Of a DNA stretch of 41,422 nucleotides, positions 23,907 through 32,356 are shown one piece after another. Numbering within the stretch: position 1 is the first letter of the stretch; each line of letters starts with the position of its first letter. Where the stretch lies: assembly GCA_910584205.1 (NCBI GenBank), contig CAJUAA010000038.1, forward strand, positions 1 to 41,422. Direction: 5' to 3'. A program made the position numbers and the translations under genes. The notes under the pieces are model-generated. The model was given only the letters and a program-made list of their open reading frames with translations. It searched no databases and was not told the origin of the DNA. Origin of the DNA: an uncultured Lachnospiraceae bacterium. GTDB taxonomy: Bacteria > Bacillota > Clostridia > Lachnospirales > Lachnospiraceae.

Positions 23907-25154
23907 ATGAAACAGATTTTTCAGAAGGTGCTTATCGGTCTGCTGATTTTTACGATGCTCTTCCCTTCCACCGTCTATGCTGTGGGGGAAGGGAACATCG
24001 ACAGCGGAGGCGGGGGCATGGGGCAGGGAACGAACCAGAACAGCTGGACACCGGGCATGGAGGGTGTGCGGGTGACAGTGGTGGAGGCGGAGGGAGGGAC
24101 TCCGGTGACTGCGCCCATCGACCTGACCAACAAGCGCCTGAGCAATATCGCCTATTCCTTTGGGAAGGTGTGCAAGATCTCCTACCTGGGAGGGCAGGGG
24201 ATCGCGCCGGATACCGGGGTCTACCAGTATGTGAACCCCGGCCAGTCCCTGCCCAGGATCATCAGTTCCAAAAGCCTGGGTGCAGCCAGCATCGAAGCGA
24301 TCAAGAGCTATTTTACAGACGAGCAGGTGGTGCGCAGCATCGCCGGGCTGGTGGGGATGGACTTTGATACCCTGATCGGCGGCAGGTACAAGCTGTTCCT
24401 GGAGCCGGTGATGTATGTAAAGTTCCAGGGCGTGTATGTGGCCATGACCGCCACCGAGGCCGCCTGCTACGATGAGGTGACCGGGGGAGCCGTCCGCAGG
24501 GTGCTGCCAACCGTGGCCTTCCAGAACCTGCCGCTGTCCATGTTCCTGGAAAGCGGAGACCTGGGGTTCCCGGCATGGGGAGGGCCGAGATCCGGTGTTC
24601 GTTCCAACCAGGAGGTAAAGTCCTCCCTGGGCCTTGGCATTGTCCGGTTCAATGAGGTGGTCACTCCTCCGGCAGTGTCCGTCTATGATTACGAATACCG
24701 GGTGAACACGGAGGTCATCACTTCGGTCACGGTGCGGGGAGGGCAGGCGGATCCGGACCATCCGGTATCCGTGACCTTCCATGTGGGCGGGCGGACCATG
24801 CGGGTGAACAACGTGTATTACCCTTCCGGAGACAGCCAGCTGGTGTGGATCCGCTGGACAACCCCGGCCACACCACAGGTGATGACCATCACTGTTTCAG
24901 CTTCCGGGCGGGGGCATGCGGAAAAGAGCGTGATCACCGCCAATATCGTGGACCTGGACCAGAACCCGCCCCCGGATCCCCAGGCTGATGACCGGAACGA
25001 TGGGTTCACGCCGGGAGCCATGCCGGCGAATGAGCAGAAGACGTCCCTGAGCTGGAGTGTATGGCGTCCCTGGTGGCAGGAACACTGGGTCTGGCACAGC
25101 AGAGGGGAGGATGACGGCTACTGGTGCGACCATGCGCGCTTCGTTTTCAGTTAA
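23907..25154 (+). CDS. Secreted surface protein, 5' part (interrupted by group II intron)
   Basis: ATG 23907 after GAAAGGAGTCG. The signal peptide is clear: MKQIFQKVL, a hydrophobic core and cleavage near VYA at residues 23-25. The mature part is Gly/Ser-rich at first, then beta-rich (for example VSVYDYEYRVNTEVITSVTV), and ends in a Trp-rich segment (WSVWRPWWQEHWVWHS). The real exon probably ends at 25123, where intron motif GTGCG begins; the frame continues into intron sequence to TAA 25152-25154. Splicing to 27857 would keep the frame and give about 569 residues. The family is not certain. Its place between the Tad and type IV genes suggests a conjugation-related surface protein. Confidence 0.8.
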   Translation: MKQIFQKVLIGLLIFTMLFPSTVYAVGEGNIDSGGGGMGQGTNQNSWTPGMEGVRVTVVEAEGGTPVTAPIDLTNKRLSNIAYSFGKVCKISYLGGQGIAPDTGVYQYVNPGQSLPRIISSKSLGAASIEAIKSYFTDEQVVRSIAGLVGMDFDTLIGGRYKLFLEPVMYVKFQGVYVAMTATEAACYDEVTGGAVRRVLPTVAFQNLPLSMFLESGDLGFPAWGGPRSGVRSNQEVKSSLGLGIVRFNEVVTPPAVSVYDYEYRVNTEVITSVTVRGGQADPDHPVSVTFHVGGRTMRVNNVYYPSGDSQLVWIRWTTPATPQVMTITVSASGRGHAEKSVITANIVDLDQNPPPDPQADDRNDGFTPGAMPANEQKTSLSWSVWRPWWQEHWVWHSRGEDDGYWCDHARFVFS

Positions 25155-25870
25155 TCTGTGTAGAAATGCGCAATAAAGTTGAACAGGTTTCCAGAGGAGA
25201 CCTGAACTCTGTATTTGAATCGGCAGGTGTGATTCCTGCCTGACCTTGTGTGAAAGGTGACAAAATCCCTGATACTCCGACGTGCATTAGGCGGCAATGA
25301 GCTTGGTGTACGAAGCTCGGTGAAGAGCGGCCAAAGCGCCTGTGATGGGGCGAGTAGCCGCAGGGGGCTATAAAACAGTCATGCTTAGTATGTCGAAAGA
25401 CCGACGAATACTTGAACGTACAGCTCGTAACACCAAGGATACCGAAATAAGAAGGTATTCGCTCCTTTTAGGGGAACTGTCATTGGGAAATATCTGTGAT
25501 TGTATTTTTCAATAGAAAACCATAGGGAAACCGTGGTCGAATGTCTTTAGCAGACATCACACCAGCTAAAGATGGCAGTCGGGCTACAGAGTAGAGCTAA
25601 AACTGTTATGTAAAGCTAGAATGCAGGGAACGAAGGAACCACAGCAGAGAACGGTAGCTACCGTAAAAGAGTTATTGCACTCGCTCTAACAGGCAGGAAA
25701 TGGCCTGTGAAGCTGTGGGACGGCAGCCCGTAGTAGTGATGAAGCACCGTAATGGGTGTGGAGCGAAGGGGCATAGTCTGTACAGTAATCATGTGACCAG
25801 TCTGTCGAGGAAGCCGTAGGCGAACCTGACTAAAACCAAAAACACCAGAATCCGAAAGGAGGTGGTGCGT

Positions 25871-27760
25871 ATGGCACAACAATTCGACTATCCGAAGAAC
25901 GAAACAGACTTGCGTGATACATTAGACGCACTTTATTTAGAGGCAAAGACAGCAAAGGACGGAGATAAAAGGCCGTCATTTGGAGGTTTGATTGAACTCA
26001 TGTCCAGTGAGGTAACGATTAAAACCGCCATTCACAACATAAAAGCAAATAAGGGAAGCGAAACTCCGGGAGTTGACGGCTGGAAAACGCAGAGAGATTA
26101 TCTCCAGAAGCCCTATGAATGGGTGATTGAGGATATACAGAAAGCATTTCATTATTTTAAGCCGGAAAAGATACGCCGGGTGTATATCGACAAGCCGGGA
26201 AAAACGGAAAAGCGCCCACTTGGTATTCCGACTATACGGGACAGAATTGTACAGGAATGCATAAGGATTGTGCTGGAACCAATCATGGAAGCGCAGTTTT
26301 ACCGATATTCCTTCGGGTTCCGTCCAATGAGGGATACAAAAATGGCGTTGCAGTGTATTGCCGGCTACGTCCACAAAACAGGTTATTATTGGATTGTGGA
26401 AGGAGATATCAGCAAATGCTTTGACCGCATTAACCATGGAATACTGATTAAACGCCTGTATCATATGGGCGTGAAGGACAGACGGGTATTGCAGATAATC
26501 AAGGCTATGTTGAGAGCAGGAATTGTTGGCGAAAACGAGAAAAATGAGGTCGGCACTCAGCAAGGGGGAGTTCTGTCGCCGCTACTTGCAAACGTATATA
26601 TGGATATGTTTGATGAATGGGTGAGCAGGCAGTGGATAGATAAGCGCACCTCTCATGATTATGCAAGAAGTGATATAAAAATCAGTTCCTTGCGCAAGCG
26701 TAGCAATCTGCGCCCGGCCTATTTGATTCGTTATGCTGATGATTTTGTATTAATAACCGATACCCCTCAAAATGCAAAGTGGTGGAAGGAACAAATCAAA
26801 ACCTTTTTGGAACAAGTGTTGAGATTGAATCTGTCAGAAGAAAAAACGCTGATAACAGATGTGCGTAAAAAGCATATCCATTTCTTAGGATATGAATACA
26901 AGGTAGTGAAAGGCAAGGCTAAGAAGGGGTACATTCCCCGCACTTTGCCTGACAGGAAAAGATTAAAGCGGAAAGTAGATGAGATTGCGAAGGAGTGGAG
27001 GAAAATCCCGCTTGATGCAAGCAGGGAGAAAGTAATCCATGAATTAAATCTAATCAATAGTAAGGTTCGTGGTCTGATAAACTACTACGATAACTGTAGC
27101 TGGGTGAATGTTACCATGAAGAAATATAGCCGGAATCTGGAAAAAGCGGCCAAAAGGCGGCTGAAACAGTATAAAGGCAAATGGATTCCGGCAGACCAGA
27201 CGCAGAATCTCGTAAATGTCCATCAGAAATATACCACGAAAATCCCAGCAATCCATTATCGGGATATATGGATAGGAGTGACCCGGCTTGATTTTTGTAA
27301 ATGGAATAAGGCAGGGGATAAGATACAGGAAGAAACTCCGTACACGGAAAGGGGTCGGACAATCTATTTTGAGCGAACCAAACGGCAGCGAATGAATGCG
27401 AGACTGGACGATGTTTTGAGTATGGAAACATCAGAGCTGGTATCCACCGGACAGACCGGAAGGACGTATAATTTTGAGTTCTATATGAACCGTGCCTACG
27501 CTCTGAACCGGGATAAATTAAAATGCCGTGTCTGCGGAAGATGGCTTATCACTGGCAAACTGTGTACCCATAGAATCAATCCGGGATTGCCCATAGGAAA
27601 AATCAATAAAGTAAATAACCTTGCTTCCATGGATAAAGAATGCTATCGAATCGTAAACGACAAAACCGCAAACCTGTCACACCTTGATACAAAAACACGC
27701 AAAAATGTAGAGAAATTCAGAAAACAACTGGACAAATCACATGATAAGGCAACTGTATAG
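25871..27760 (+). CDS. ltrA: Group II intron-encoded reverse transcriptase/maturase
   Basis: A 629-residue LtrA-type protein, ATG 25871 eight bases after AAAGGAGG. The reverse transcriptase domain spans about residues 60-330, with the catalytic YADD at 288-291. A maturase (X) domain follows (about 370-470). An HNH-type endonuclease domain is at the end with Cys552 and Cys555 in CRVCG, a further His in THRINPG and RIVND. All domains look intact, so the intron should be mobile. Codon use is more AT-rich than the flanking genes, which marks the intron as a foreign insertion. Confidence 0.95.
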   Translation: MAQQFDYPKNETDLRDTLDALYLEAKTAKDGDKRPSFGGLIELMSSEVTIKTAIHNIKANKGSETPGVDGWKTQRDYLQKPYEWVIEDIQKAFHYFKPEKIRRVYIDKPGKTEKRPLGIPTIRDRIVQECIRIVLEPIMEAQFYRYSFGFRPMRDTKMALQCIAGYVHKTGYYWIVEGDISKCFDRINHGILIKRLYHMGVKDRRVLQIIKAMLRAGIVGENEKNEVGTQQGGVLSPLLANVYMDMFDEWVSRQWIDKRTSHDYARSDIKISSLRKRSNLRPAYLIRYADDFVLITDTPQNAKWWKEQIKTFLEQVLRLNLSEEKTLITDVRKKHIHFLGYEYKVVKGKAKKGYIPRTLPDRKRLKRKVDEIAKEWRKIPLDASREKVIHELNLINSKVRGLINYYDNCSWVNVTMKKYSRNLEKAAKRRLKQYKGKWIPADQTQNLVNVHQKYTTKIPAIHYRDIWIGVTRLDFCKWNKAGDKIQEETPYTERGRTIYFERTKRQRMNARLDDVLSMETSELVSTGQTGRTYNFEFYMNRAYALNRDKLKCRVCGRWLITGKLCTHRINPGLPIGKINKVNNLASMDKECYRIVNDKTANLSHLDTKTRKNVEKFRKQLDKSHDKATV

Positions 27761-27763
27761 ATG

Positions 27764-27801
27764 GAGCGCCGTGTGAGGGGAAACTCTCACGCACGGTGCG
27801 A
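27764..27801 (+). ncRNA. Group II intron domain V
   Basis: A 38-base hairpin: GCGCCGT pairs with ACGGTGC and, above a two-base bulge, GTGAGG with TCTCAC closed by a GAAA tetraloop. This is the catalytic domain V shape. The bases that follow to about 27850 hold domain VI with the inverted repeats CTGACTG/CAGTCAG. Confidence 0.8.
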
Positions 27802-27856
27802 AGCGGGGGAAAATCCCTCTGACTGCCTGACAGTTAAACACAGTCAGGTAAAAGAT

Positions 27857-28349
27857 GTGGATTACCTATCGCTACGGATGGTGGGAGTTTGATCTGGACA
27901 CCTACCATGCGGGCCTGTCGGCCACCATGCGGATCACGCCGGACGGGAAGAATCCCACCGCTTCCGGAAGCACGCTGAAATCCGGGTATGGGATCCAGGA
28001 GACCGTGACGGCCAGGGTCAGTACCAGTCAGAGTTCGGCCACTACTCCGGCCCAGAACGCGGTGACGTATTTCCCGGAATTCCAGTACGGGCGCTTCTGG
28101 CGTCTCCTTGGGCGGACCGGGAGCGGGTACCAGGCACGGTTTGAGTTTCAGGAAAACGAGTACAGCACCTATCAGCGGAGGACCCATTTCACACCGATCT
28201 GGTACCCGGACGGGAGCTATACCCCCTACACCTGGCTCATCGACAGCTGGACCCCTGCCGGGATGCTGTCCATGAACCTGTCGGACAGCGTCAGTATCCG
28301 GGGGAATCTGTGGATGGACTGGCACATCGCTCCGCAGGATCCATCGTAG
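27857..28349 (+). CDS. Secreted surface protein, 3' part (second exon)
   Basis: The frame downstream of the intron continues in register after splicing (TG|G gives Trp) and encodes WITYRYGWWEFDLDTYHAG, a beta-rich region, then SSATTPAQNAVTYFPEFQYG and the end SVSIRGNLWMDWHIAPQDPS. It is 163 residues. On its own it starts with ATG 27855 but has no ribosome site, so it is an exon, not a separate gene. It lacks a membrane anchor, hence the whole protein is probably secreted or wall-bound. Confidence 0.75.
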
Positions 28350-28368
28350 AAAGTTGCTTTTTAACCTG

Positions 28369-28382
28369 CAGGAAATTTCCTG
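28369..28382. repeat. Perfect 14-base palindrome upstream of DUF3852 gene
   Basis: CAGGAAATTTCCTG is its own complement. It is 20 bases after the surface-protein stop and 74 bases before the DUF3852 start. It can be an operator or a mRNA hairpin. Confidence 0.5.
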
Positions 28383-28455
28383 TAGAAAGCATTCAGAGTG
28401 AATTTTCAGAGATAACAGATAAAAATTAGCAGAGAGAAAAAGGAGGAAACAGACA

Positions 28456-28794
28456 ATGAGAAAGAGAAAATGGATGGTGATGCTGGCGGTGAGCATGCTC
28501 CTGGCGATGATGTTCGCCACCACGGTCTTCGCAGCCGGGACCGGGGATGTGGCAGGGGCTATCGAAGGCACCTGGACCACAGCCTCGTCCCAGATCAAGA
28601 CCGTGGTCAACAAGGTGGTGTTCCCGGCCATCGACCTGATCCTGGCAGTGCTGTTCTTTGTGAAGGTTGGGACTGCTTATATGGACTACCGTAAGCACGG
28701 ACAGATCGAATGGGCTCCGCCCGTGATCCTGTTCGCCTGCCTGGTGTTCATGCTGACGGCCCCGCTTTATATCTGGGGGATCGTGGGAATCTGA
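28456..28794 (+). CDS. DUF3852 family, VirB2-like pilin candidate
   Basis: A 112-residue protein, ATG 28456 after AAAGGAGGAAA. A signal peptide (MRKRKWMVML, cleaved near VFA at residue 26) precedes a short Gly-rich segment and two transmembrane helices (about 52-70 and 85-110). This is the layout of VirB2/TrbC-like T4SS pilins, and DUF3852 is the name I recall for TGDVAGAIEGTW. It is at the head of the T4SS genes and flanked by two hairpins, which fits a highly expressed subunit. VirB2 role is inferred. Confidence 0.8.
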   Translation: MRKRKWMVMLAVSMLLAMMFATTVFAAGTGDVAGAIEGTWTTASSQIKTVVNKVVFPAIDLILAVLFFVKVGTAYMDYRKHGQIEWAPPVILFACLVFMLTAPLYIWGIVGI

Positions 28795-28819
28795 GCAGAC
28801 AGGTTGATATGATGCGCTG

Positions 28820-28845
28820 CAGGAAGCAGAGTTTTCTGTTTCCTG
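28820..28845. repeat. Strong 11-bp hairpin after DUF3852 gene
   Basis: CAGGAAGCAGA (28820-28830) pairs with TCTGTTTCCTG (28835-28845), including one G-U pair, with a 4-base loop. No T-run follows. It probably protects the 3' end of the pilin-like mRNA or limits read-through. Confidence 0.65.
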
Positions 28846-28870
28846 TGAGCGGAGACAGAAAGGAGAGCAG

Positions 28871-29386
28871 ATGCGGGCGGAAGAAGAACTGCAGTTTATG
28901 ATGGATTTTTATCCGGAATTATTCCCCACCAGGAACCACTGCCTGGACCACTTATTCTGTTCCATTGGGAATGGCTATGACTGGAGGAACGGGGAACTGG
29001 TTGACAGGGACTGTGAATTCACGAAACGGTACCGGCTTGCAGAAGAGATCGTAAGAGCCAGGCCGAGAAATGGGGATGCGTACCAGATGCGCCTGGAGGT
29101 GGAAAAGGAGATCCGGAATGAAAAAGGGGACAGCTACCGGATCACGCCGCAGAATGTGAAATACAATTTCCACTGGAGCGTACCGTCAAAAGAATACTCT
29201 TATCTCTATCATTATCCAAAGAACATCAAAGAGGACTGGCTGGCACTATTGAAGGAATGTAAGCGGCAGCTGATAGAGGAAGGGATCCTTCCGGATGAAA
29301 ACGGGATGAGGGAAGGATCGAAGGCTGCAGGCGGACAGAGGAAAGAAACGGAGGAAGTAAGTCATGTGCCTGGCCTGTCACTATGA
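28871..29386 (+). CDS. Conserved ICE protein of the T4SS operon
   Basis: A 171-residue soluble protein, ATG 28871 after GAAAGGAGAG. The N-terminal pattern FYPELFPTRNHCLDHLFCSIGNGYDW is a common one in Firmicutes ICEs, without a known function. The middle is charged and helical. It overlaps none of its neighbours. It does not have the Gly-Met tail (ends PGLSL). Confidence 0.75.
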   Translation: MRAEEELQFMMDFYPELFPTRNHCLDHLFCSIGNGYDWRNGELVDRDCEFTKRYRLAEEIVRARPRNGDAYQMRLEVEKEIRNEKGDSYRITPQNVKYNFHWSVPSKEYSYLYHYPKNIKEDWLALLKECKRQLIEEGILPDENGMREGSKAAGGQRKETEEVSHVPGLSL

Positions 29387-29409
29387 CGGGCCGGGGGAAA
29401 GGAGGCGGC

Positions 29410-30081
29410 ATGGACAGGGAAACATTTTGGAACGTGATCGATGAAGTGAACAGCAGCGTGGACGGCGGCGACCAGGAGGCCATCCTGGAAGCGACCCAGA
29501 AAAAACTGCTGGAGTTTTCCGCAGCGGACATCGCCAGATGGCATGAGATCAAAAGGGTGTATATGGAACTTGCATACAGAAACGACCTGTGGGCAGCCTG
29601 CACAGCGACAGGGACACACTGCTCGGATGACGGGTTTATGGATTTCCGGTCCTGGCTGATCTCCCAGGGAAGGGATGTGTATATGCAGGTGCTCCAGGAT
29701 CCGGATTCCCTGGCGGAGGTGGAGATCCCGAAAGAAGGGGCGGATTTTGAAGCCTATGGATACGTTGCTTTAAATGCCTACGGGCAGAAAAAAGAAATAG
29801 AGATGAAGGGGCTGGCATCCGTCCTGAAGGACTATCTGGCGTGGATCGGAAGGGAAGGCCAGACCAGTGCGGAATCCTATCTGCGGACGCTGGAATATAG
29901 AAATGATATCTATCAGGAGATTGAAGCGCATCCGCTTGGGGCAGAGGAAAAAGAGCAGATCTTGGAGGAGATGGATCTGAGGCCGGACATCAGCAGCTGC
30001 TGGAACATGGAGATGCTGCCCCAGATCATGCCCAGACTGTGCTGGAGATATAACACAGGGCAGGGGATGGGCATGTCCTGA
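29410..30081 (+). CDS. DUF4240 protein with Gly-Met tail
   Basis: A 223-residue soluble protein; ATG 29410 after AAAGGAGG. The N-terminal half fits DUF4240: MDRETFWNVIDEV, then YMELAYRNDLWAAC and CSDDGFMDFRSWLISQGRDVYMQVLQDPDSLA (about residues 76-108). The C-terminal half holds helices and then QGMGMS, a clear Gly-Met tail, which I would not expect in chromosomal DUF4240 proteins. DUF4240 proteins are often near toxin/immunity genes, but there is no direct evidence of that here. Confidence 0.8.
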   Translation: MDRETFWNVIDEVNSSVDGGDQEAILEATQKKLLEFSAADIARWHEIKRVYMELAYRNDLWAACTATGTHCSDDGFMDFRSWLISQGRDVYMQVLQDPDSLAEVEIPKEGADFEAYGYVALNAYGQKKEIEMKGLASVLKDYLAWIGREGQTSAESYLRTLEYRNDIYQEIEAHPLGAEEKEQILEEMDLRPDISSCWNMEMLPQIMPRLCWRYNTGQGMGMS

Positions 30082-30131
30082 CAGGTACGGGAAATGATCT
30101 TCGATGAAAGAAAGGAGGAACAGGCAGACCT

Positions 30132-31031
30132 ATGTTTATATGGGATTTTGTGGCGGACACGGTCCTTGGACAGATCGTGGACTGGATCTACGGGCAGATC
30201 ATCGGGTTCCTTGGGAACTTTTTTGCCGCCATGGGAAATATGGGGGCGGAACTGTTCGAGATGACCTGGGTCCGGTCCATCGTGCAGTTCTTTTTCCAGT
30301 TTGGATGGGCGCTGTACGGAGTTGGGCTTGTGGTGGCGGTGTTTGAATGCGGCATCGAATACCAGTCCGGCAGGGGAAGCGTGAAGGATACGGCCCTGAA
30401 CGCGGTCAAGGGATTTATGGCGGTGGGGCTGTTCTCCGTGGTGCCGGTGCGGCTCTACCAGCTCTGTGTATCCCTGCAGGCCAGCTTCACGGCAGGGATC
30501 ACGGGGCTTGGAACGGACATCGGGACGGTGGCGAACAACATCATCAGCAGTCTGCAGGATATGAGTGTGGAGGAGGCCATGGCCGGCAGCGCTTTTGGCG
30601 GATTGACGGATATCACCAGCCCAATCCTGATGATCTTTATCCTGGTCATGATGGGATACGCCACCATCAAAGTGTTTTTTGCCAACTTAAAGCGTGGAGG
30701 CATTCTGGTGATCCAGATCGCGGTGGGGAGCCTCTACATGTTCAGCATCCCCAGAGGGTACCTGGACGGCTTCACCAGCTGGTGCAAGCAGGTCATCGGG
30801 CTTTGTCTGACGGCTTTTCTGCAGGCAACGGTCCTGATTGCCGGCCTTATGGTGCTGAAGGACCATGCCCTTTTAGGACTGGGGCTGATGCTGTCAGCCG
30901 GAGAAGTGCCAAGGATCGCCGGGCAGTTCGGCCTGGATACCAACACCAGGGCCAATATCATGAGCACGCTCTATGCGGCCCAGAGCGCCATCAACATGAC
31001 CAGGACCGTGGTAAAGGTGGTGACGAGATGA
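30132..31031 (+). CDS. TrbL/VirB6-like polytopic membrane protein
   Basis: A 299-residue membrane protein with about six hydrophobic helices. It begins MFIWDFVADTVLGQIVDWIYG and includes a long central segment (WALYGVGLVVAVFECGIEYQ) and GGILVIQIAVGSLYMF. The pattern matches the TrbL/VirB6 family (recalled as DUF6045), the inner-membrane part of a T4SS channel. The ribosome site AAAGGAGG is 13 bases before ATG 30132, a bit far. The stop overlaps the next ATG by four bases. Confidence 0.8.
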   Translation: MFIWDFVADTVLGQIVDWIYGQIIGFLGNFFAAMGNMGAELFEMTWVRSIVQFFFQFGWALYGVGLVVAVFECGIEYQSGRGSVKDTALNAVKGFMAVGLFSVVPVRLYQLCVSLQASFTAGITGLGTDIGTVANNIISSLQDMSVEEAMAGSAFGGLTDITSPILMIFILVMMGYATIKVFFANLKRGGILVIQIAVGSLYMFSIPRGYLDGFTSWCKQVIGLCLTAFLQATVLIAGLMVLKDHALLGLGLMLSAGEVPRIAGQFGLDTNTRANIMSTLYAAQSAINMTRTVVKVVTR

Positions 31032-31426
31032 CAGAGAGCAGGCTGGTCTATATCGCGTCCCCCTACGCAGGGGATGTGGAAAGGAATGTGGCCTTTGCGA
31101 AGGATGCCTGCCGGTACGCAGCCGCACAGGGATGCACGCCGGTGGCAGTCCATCTGCTGTATCCGCAGTTCCTGAACGACCGGATACCGCAGGAGAGGGA
31201 GGCGGGACTTAAGATGGGACGGCGGGTCCTGGCTGTCTGTGACGAGTTCTGGCTGTGCGGGGAGAGGATGTCTGCGGGGATGCGGGCAGAGAAAGCGGAG
31301 GCGGAAAGACTTGGGATTCCCATACGGCAGGTCCCGTCCTCCTGTATTTTTCCTGCTCCGAATCAGAGAGAGCAGGAGAAACATGAGGAAGAGGTTTCAG
31401 GGATGGAGGAGATAAAACTGTGTTAA
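31028..31426 (+). CDS. DUF4406 protein (nucleoside deoxyribosyltransferase-like)
   Basis: A 132-residue protein whose ATG overlaps the TrbL-like stop (ATGA). It begins RLVYIASPYAGDVERNVAFAKDACRYA and contains LLYPQFLND and VCDEFWLCGERMSAGMRAEKAEAERLGIP, the DUF4406 layout. These proteins resemble nucleoside 2-deoxyribosyltransferases and may act on nucleotides. The last 25 residues are a charged tail. It lies between membrane parts of the T4SS, a puzzling position for an enzyme. Confidence 0.75.
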   Translation: MTESRLVYIASPYAGDVERNVAFAKDACRYAAAQGCTPVAVHLLYPQFLNDRIPQEREAGLKMGRRVLAVCDEFWLCGERMSAGMRAEKAEAERLGIPIRQVPSSCIFPAPNQREQEKHEEEVSGMEEIKLC

Positions 31427-31442
31427 GAAAGGGGAGAGAACG

Positions 31443-31703
31443 ATGTATATTTATCCGGACCATTTGAAAGCAAAGGCGACCATGTGGCTGTGGCAGCTTA
31501 GGGATCTCGCCATCGTAGGCGTAGGTGTCCTTCTCTCTGTCCTGGCGCTGACCCAGACAGGGATCCTTATTCCGGCGATCCTGACGGCAGTCTATGCATT
31601 TCTGACGATCCGCTTTGAGGATACCAGTATCCTGGATTTCCTCTGCTATGCCGGGGCGTTCTTCTTCCGGCAGCAATTTTTTGAATGGAGGTTTCACCAA
31701 TGA
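31443..31703 (+). CDS. PrgI family protein (VirB3-like)
   Basis: An 86-residue membrane protein, ATG 31443 after AAGGGGAGAG. It has a short head, two close transmembrane helices (about 22-40 and 44-57) and a C-terminal FFFRQQFFEWRF. Size and layout fit PrgI/VirB3 in Gram-positive T4SSs, which work with VirB4. It overlaps the next gene by four bases. Confidence 0.8.
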   Translation: MYIYPDHLKAKATMWLWQLRDLAIVGVGVLLSVLALTQTGILIPAILTAVYAFLTIRFEDTSILDFLCYAGAFFFRQQFFEWRFHQ

Positions 31704-32290
31704 GCAGAAAAGAAAAAAAGGAGAGGGAACAGAAGCTCTCTACCCGCCAGCTCATCAACACGAAGGCGGTCAGCGACTACAGCCTGGAGACTTATGACGG
31801 GGACGACCTGGTGTATTTCATGATCCGGCCCACCAACCTGTCGGTATTGTCGGATTCCAGCGTGGGGGCCAGAGTGTATGCGCTGATGAATGTGCTGAAA
31901 GGCGTGGCGGAGATCGAGATGCTGTGCTTAAACAGCAGGGAGAATTTCGAGGAAAATAAAAGTTTCTTACGGAAACGGGCGGAGGAGGAGAGGAACCCGG
32001 TGGTCCGCAGGCTCCTGGAGCGTGACCAGAACTTCCTGGACCGGATCCAGGTGCAGATGGCCACGGCCAGGGAATTCCTGATCATCATCCGGCTCCACAA
32101 CGAGAAGGGGACGGAGGTGTTCTCCTACCTGGACCGCATCGAAAAGTCCCTGAAGGAACAGGGTTTTTCCGCCAGCCGGGCGGGGAGCGAGGATATCAAG
32201 CGGATCATGGCTGTGTATTACGAGCAGAACGTGACCAGCGAGAAGTTTGAAGACTTTGACGGGGAGCGGTGGATCATCCCGGACGATTAA
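31700..32290 (+). CDS. VirB4 N-terminal-like protein
   Basis: A 196-residue protein; ATG 31700 overlaps the PrgI stop and follows TGGAGG. Sequence such as VYFMIRPTNLSVLSDSSVGARVYALMNVLKGV and REFLIIIRLHNEKG is like the N-terminal part of VirB4/TraE ATPases. No nucleotide-binding motifs occur. In Firmicutes ICEs the VirB4 N-terminal domain is often a separate gene before the ATPase. Here the two parts are separated by the Fic-like unit (32300-32673). Confidence 0.7.
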   Translation: MSRKEKKEREQKLSTRQLINTKAVSDYSLETYDGDDLVYFMIRPTNLSVLSDSSVGARVYALMNVLKGVAEIEMLCLNSRENFEENKSFLRKRAEEERNPVVRRLLERDQNFLDRIQVQMATAREFLIIIRLHNEKGTEVFSYLDRIEKSLKEQGFSASRAGSEDIKRIMAVYYEQNVTSEKFEDFDGERWIIPDD

Positions 32291-32299
32291 GGAAAATGC

Positions 32300-32327
32300 T
32301 TGCTATCCGCAGGAGGTGTGGTATACT
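32300..32327 (+). promoter_or_regulatory. Promoter of the Fic-fragment unit
   Basis: TTGCTA (32300-32305) and TATACT (32322-32327) are spaced by 16 bases, with an extended TG just before the -10. It lies right after the VirB4 N-terminal gene and 30 bases before the start codon at 32357. Confidence 0.65.
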
Positions 32328-32356
32328 TTGGGAAAATGGCAGAAGGAGGAAAGGGC

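Larger units (their letters stand above)
25124..27856 (+). mobile_element. Group II intron with reverse transcriptase
   Basis: A complete retroelement. GTGCG at 25124-25128 is an exact match to the 5' consensus GUGYG. Ribozyme sequence fills 25124-25870, the reverse transcriptase is at 25871-27760, and domain V at about 27764-27801. Exon bases ATGAC (25111-25115) and CTACTG (25118-25123) can pair with GTCAT (25378-25382) and TAGTAG (25731-25736), a possible IBS/EBS set; this is short and not proof. The 3' end is uncertain; 27856 (…AAGAT) keeps the host frame, and ends at 27862 or 27865 also would. An alternative 5' end at GTGTAG (25158) leaves a stop in the exon. Confidence 0.85.

Noticed and set aside
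25158..25163. GTGTAG as intron 5' end
   Set aside because: Leaves an in-frame TAA in the exon and no 3' end keeps the frame; GTGCG at 25124 fits consensus better.
25148..27837. CAGTTAA on both sides of the intron as target-site duplication
   Set aside because: Group II introns do not create such duplications and the second copy lies in domain VI; seven bases may be chance.
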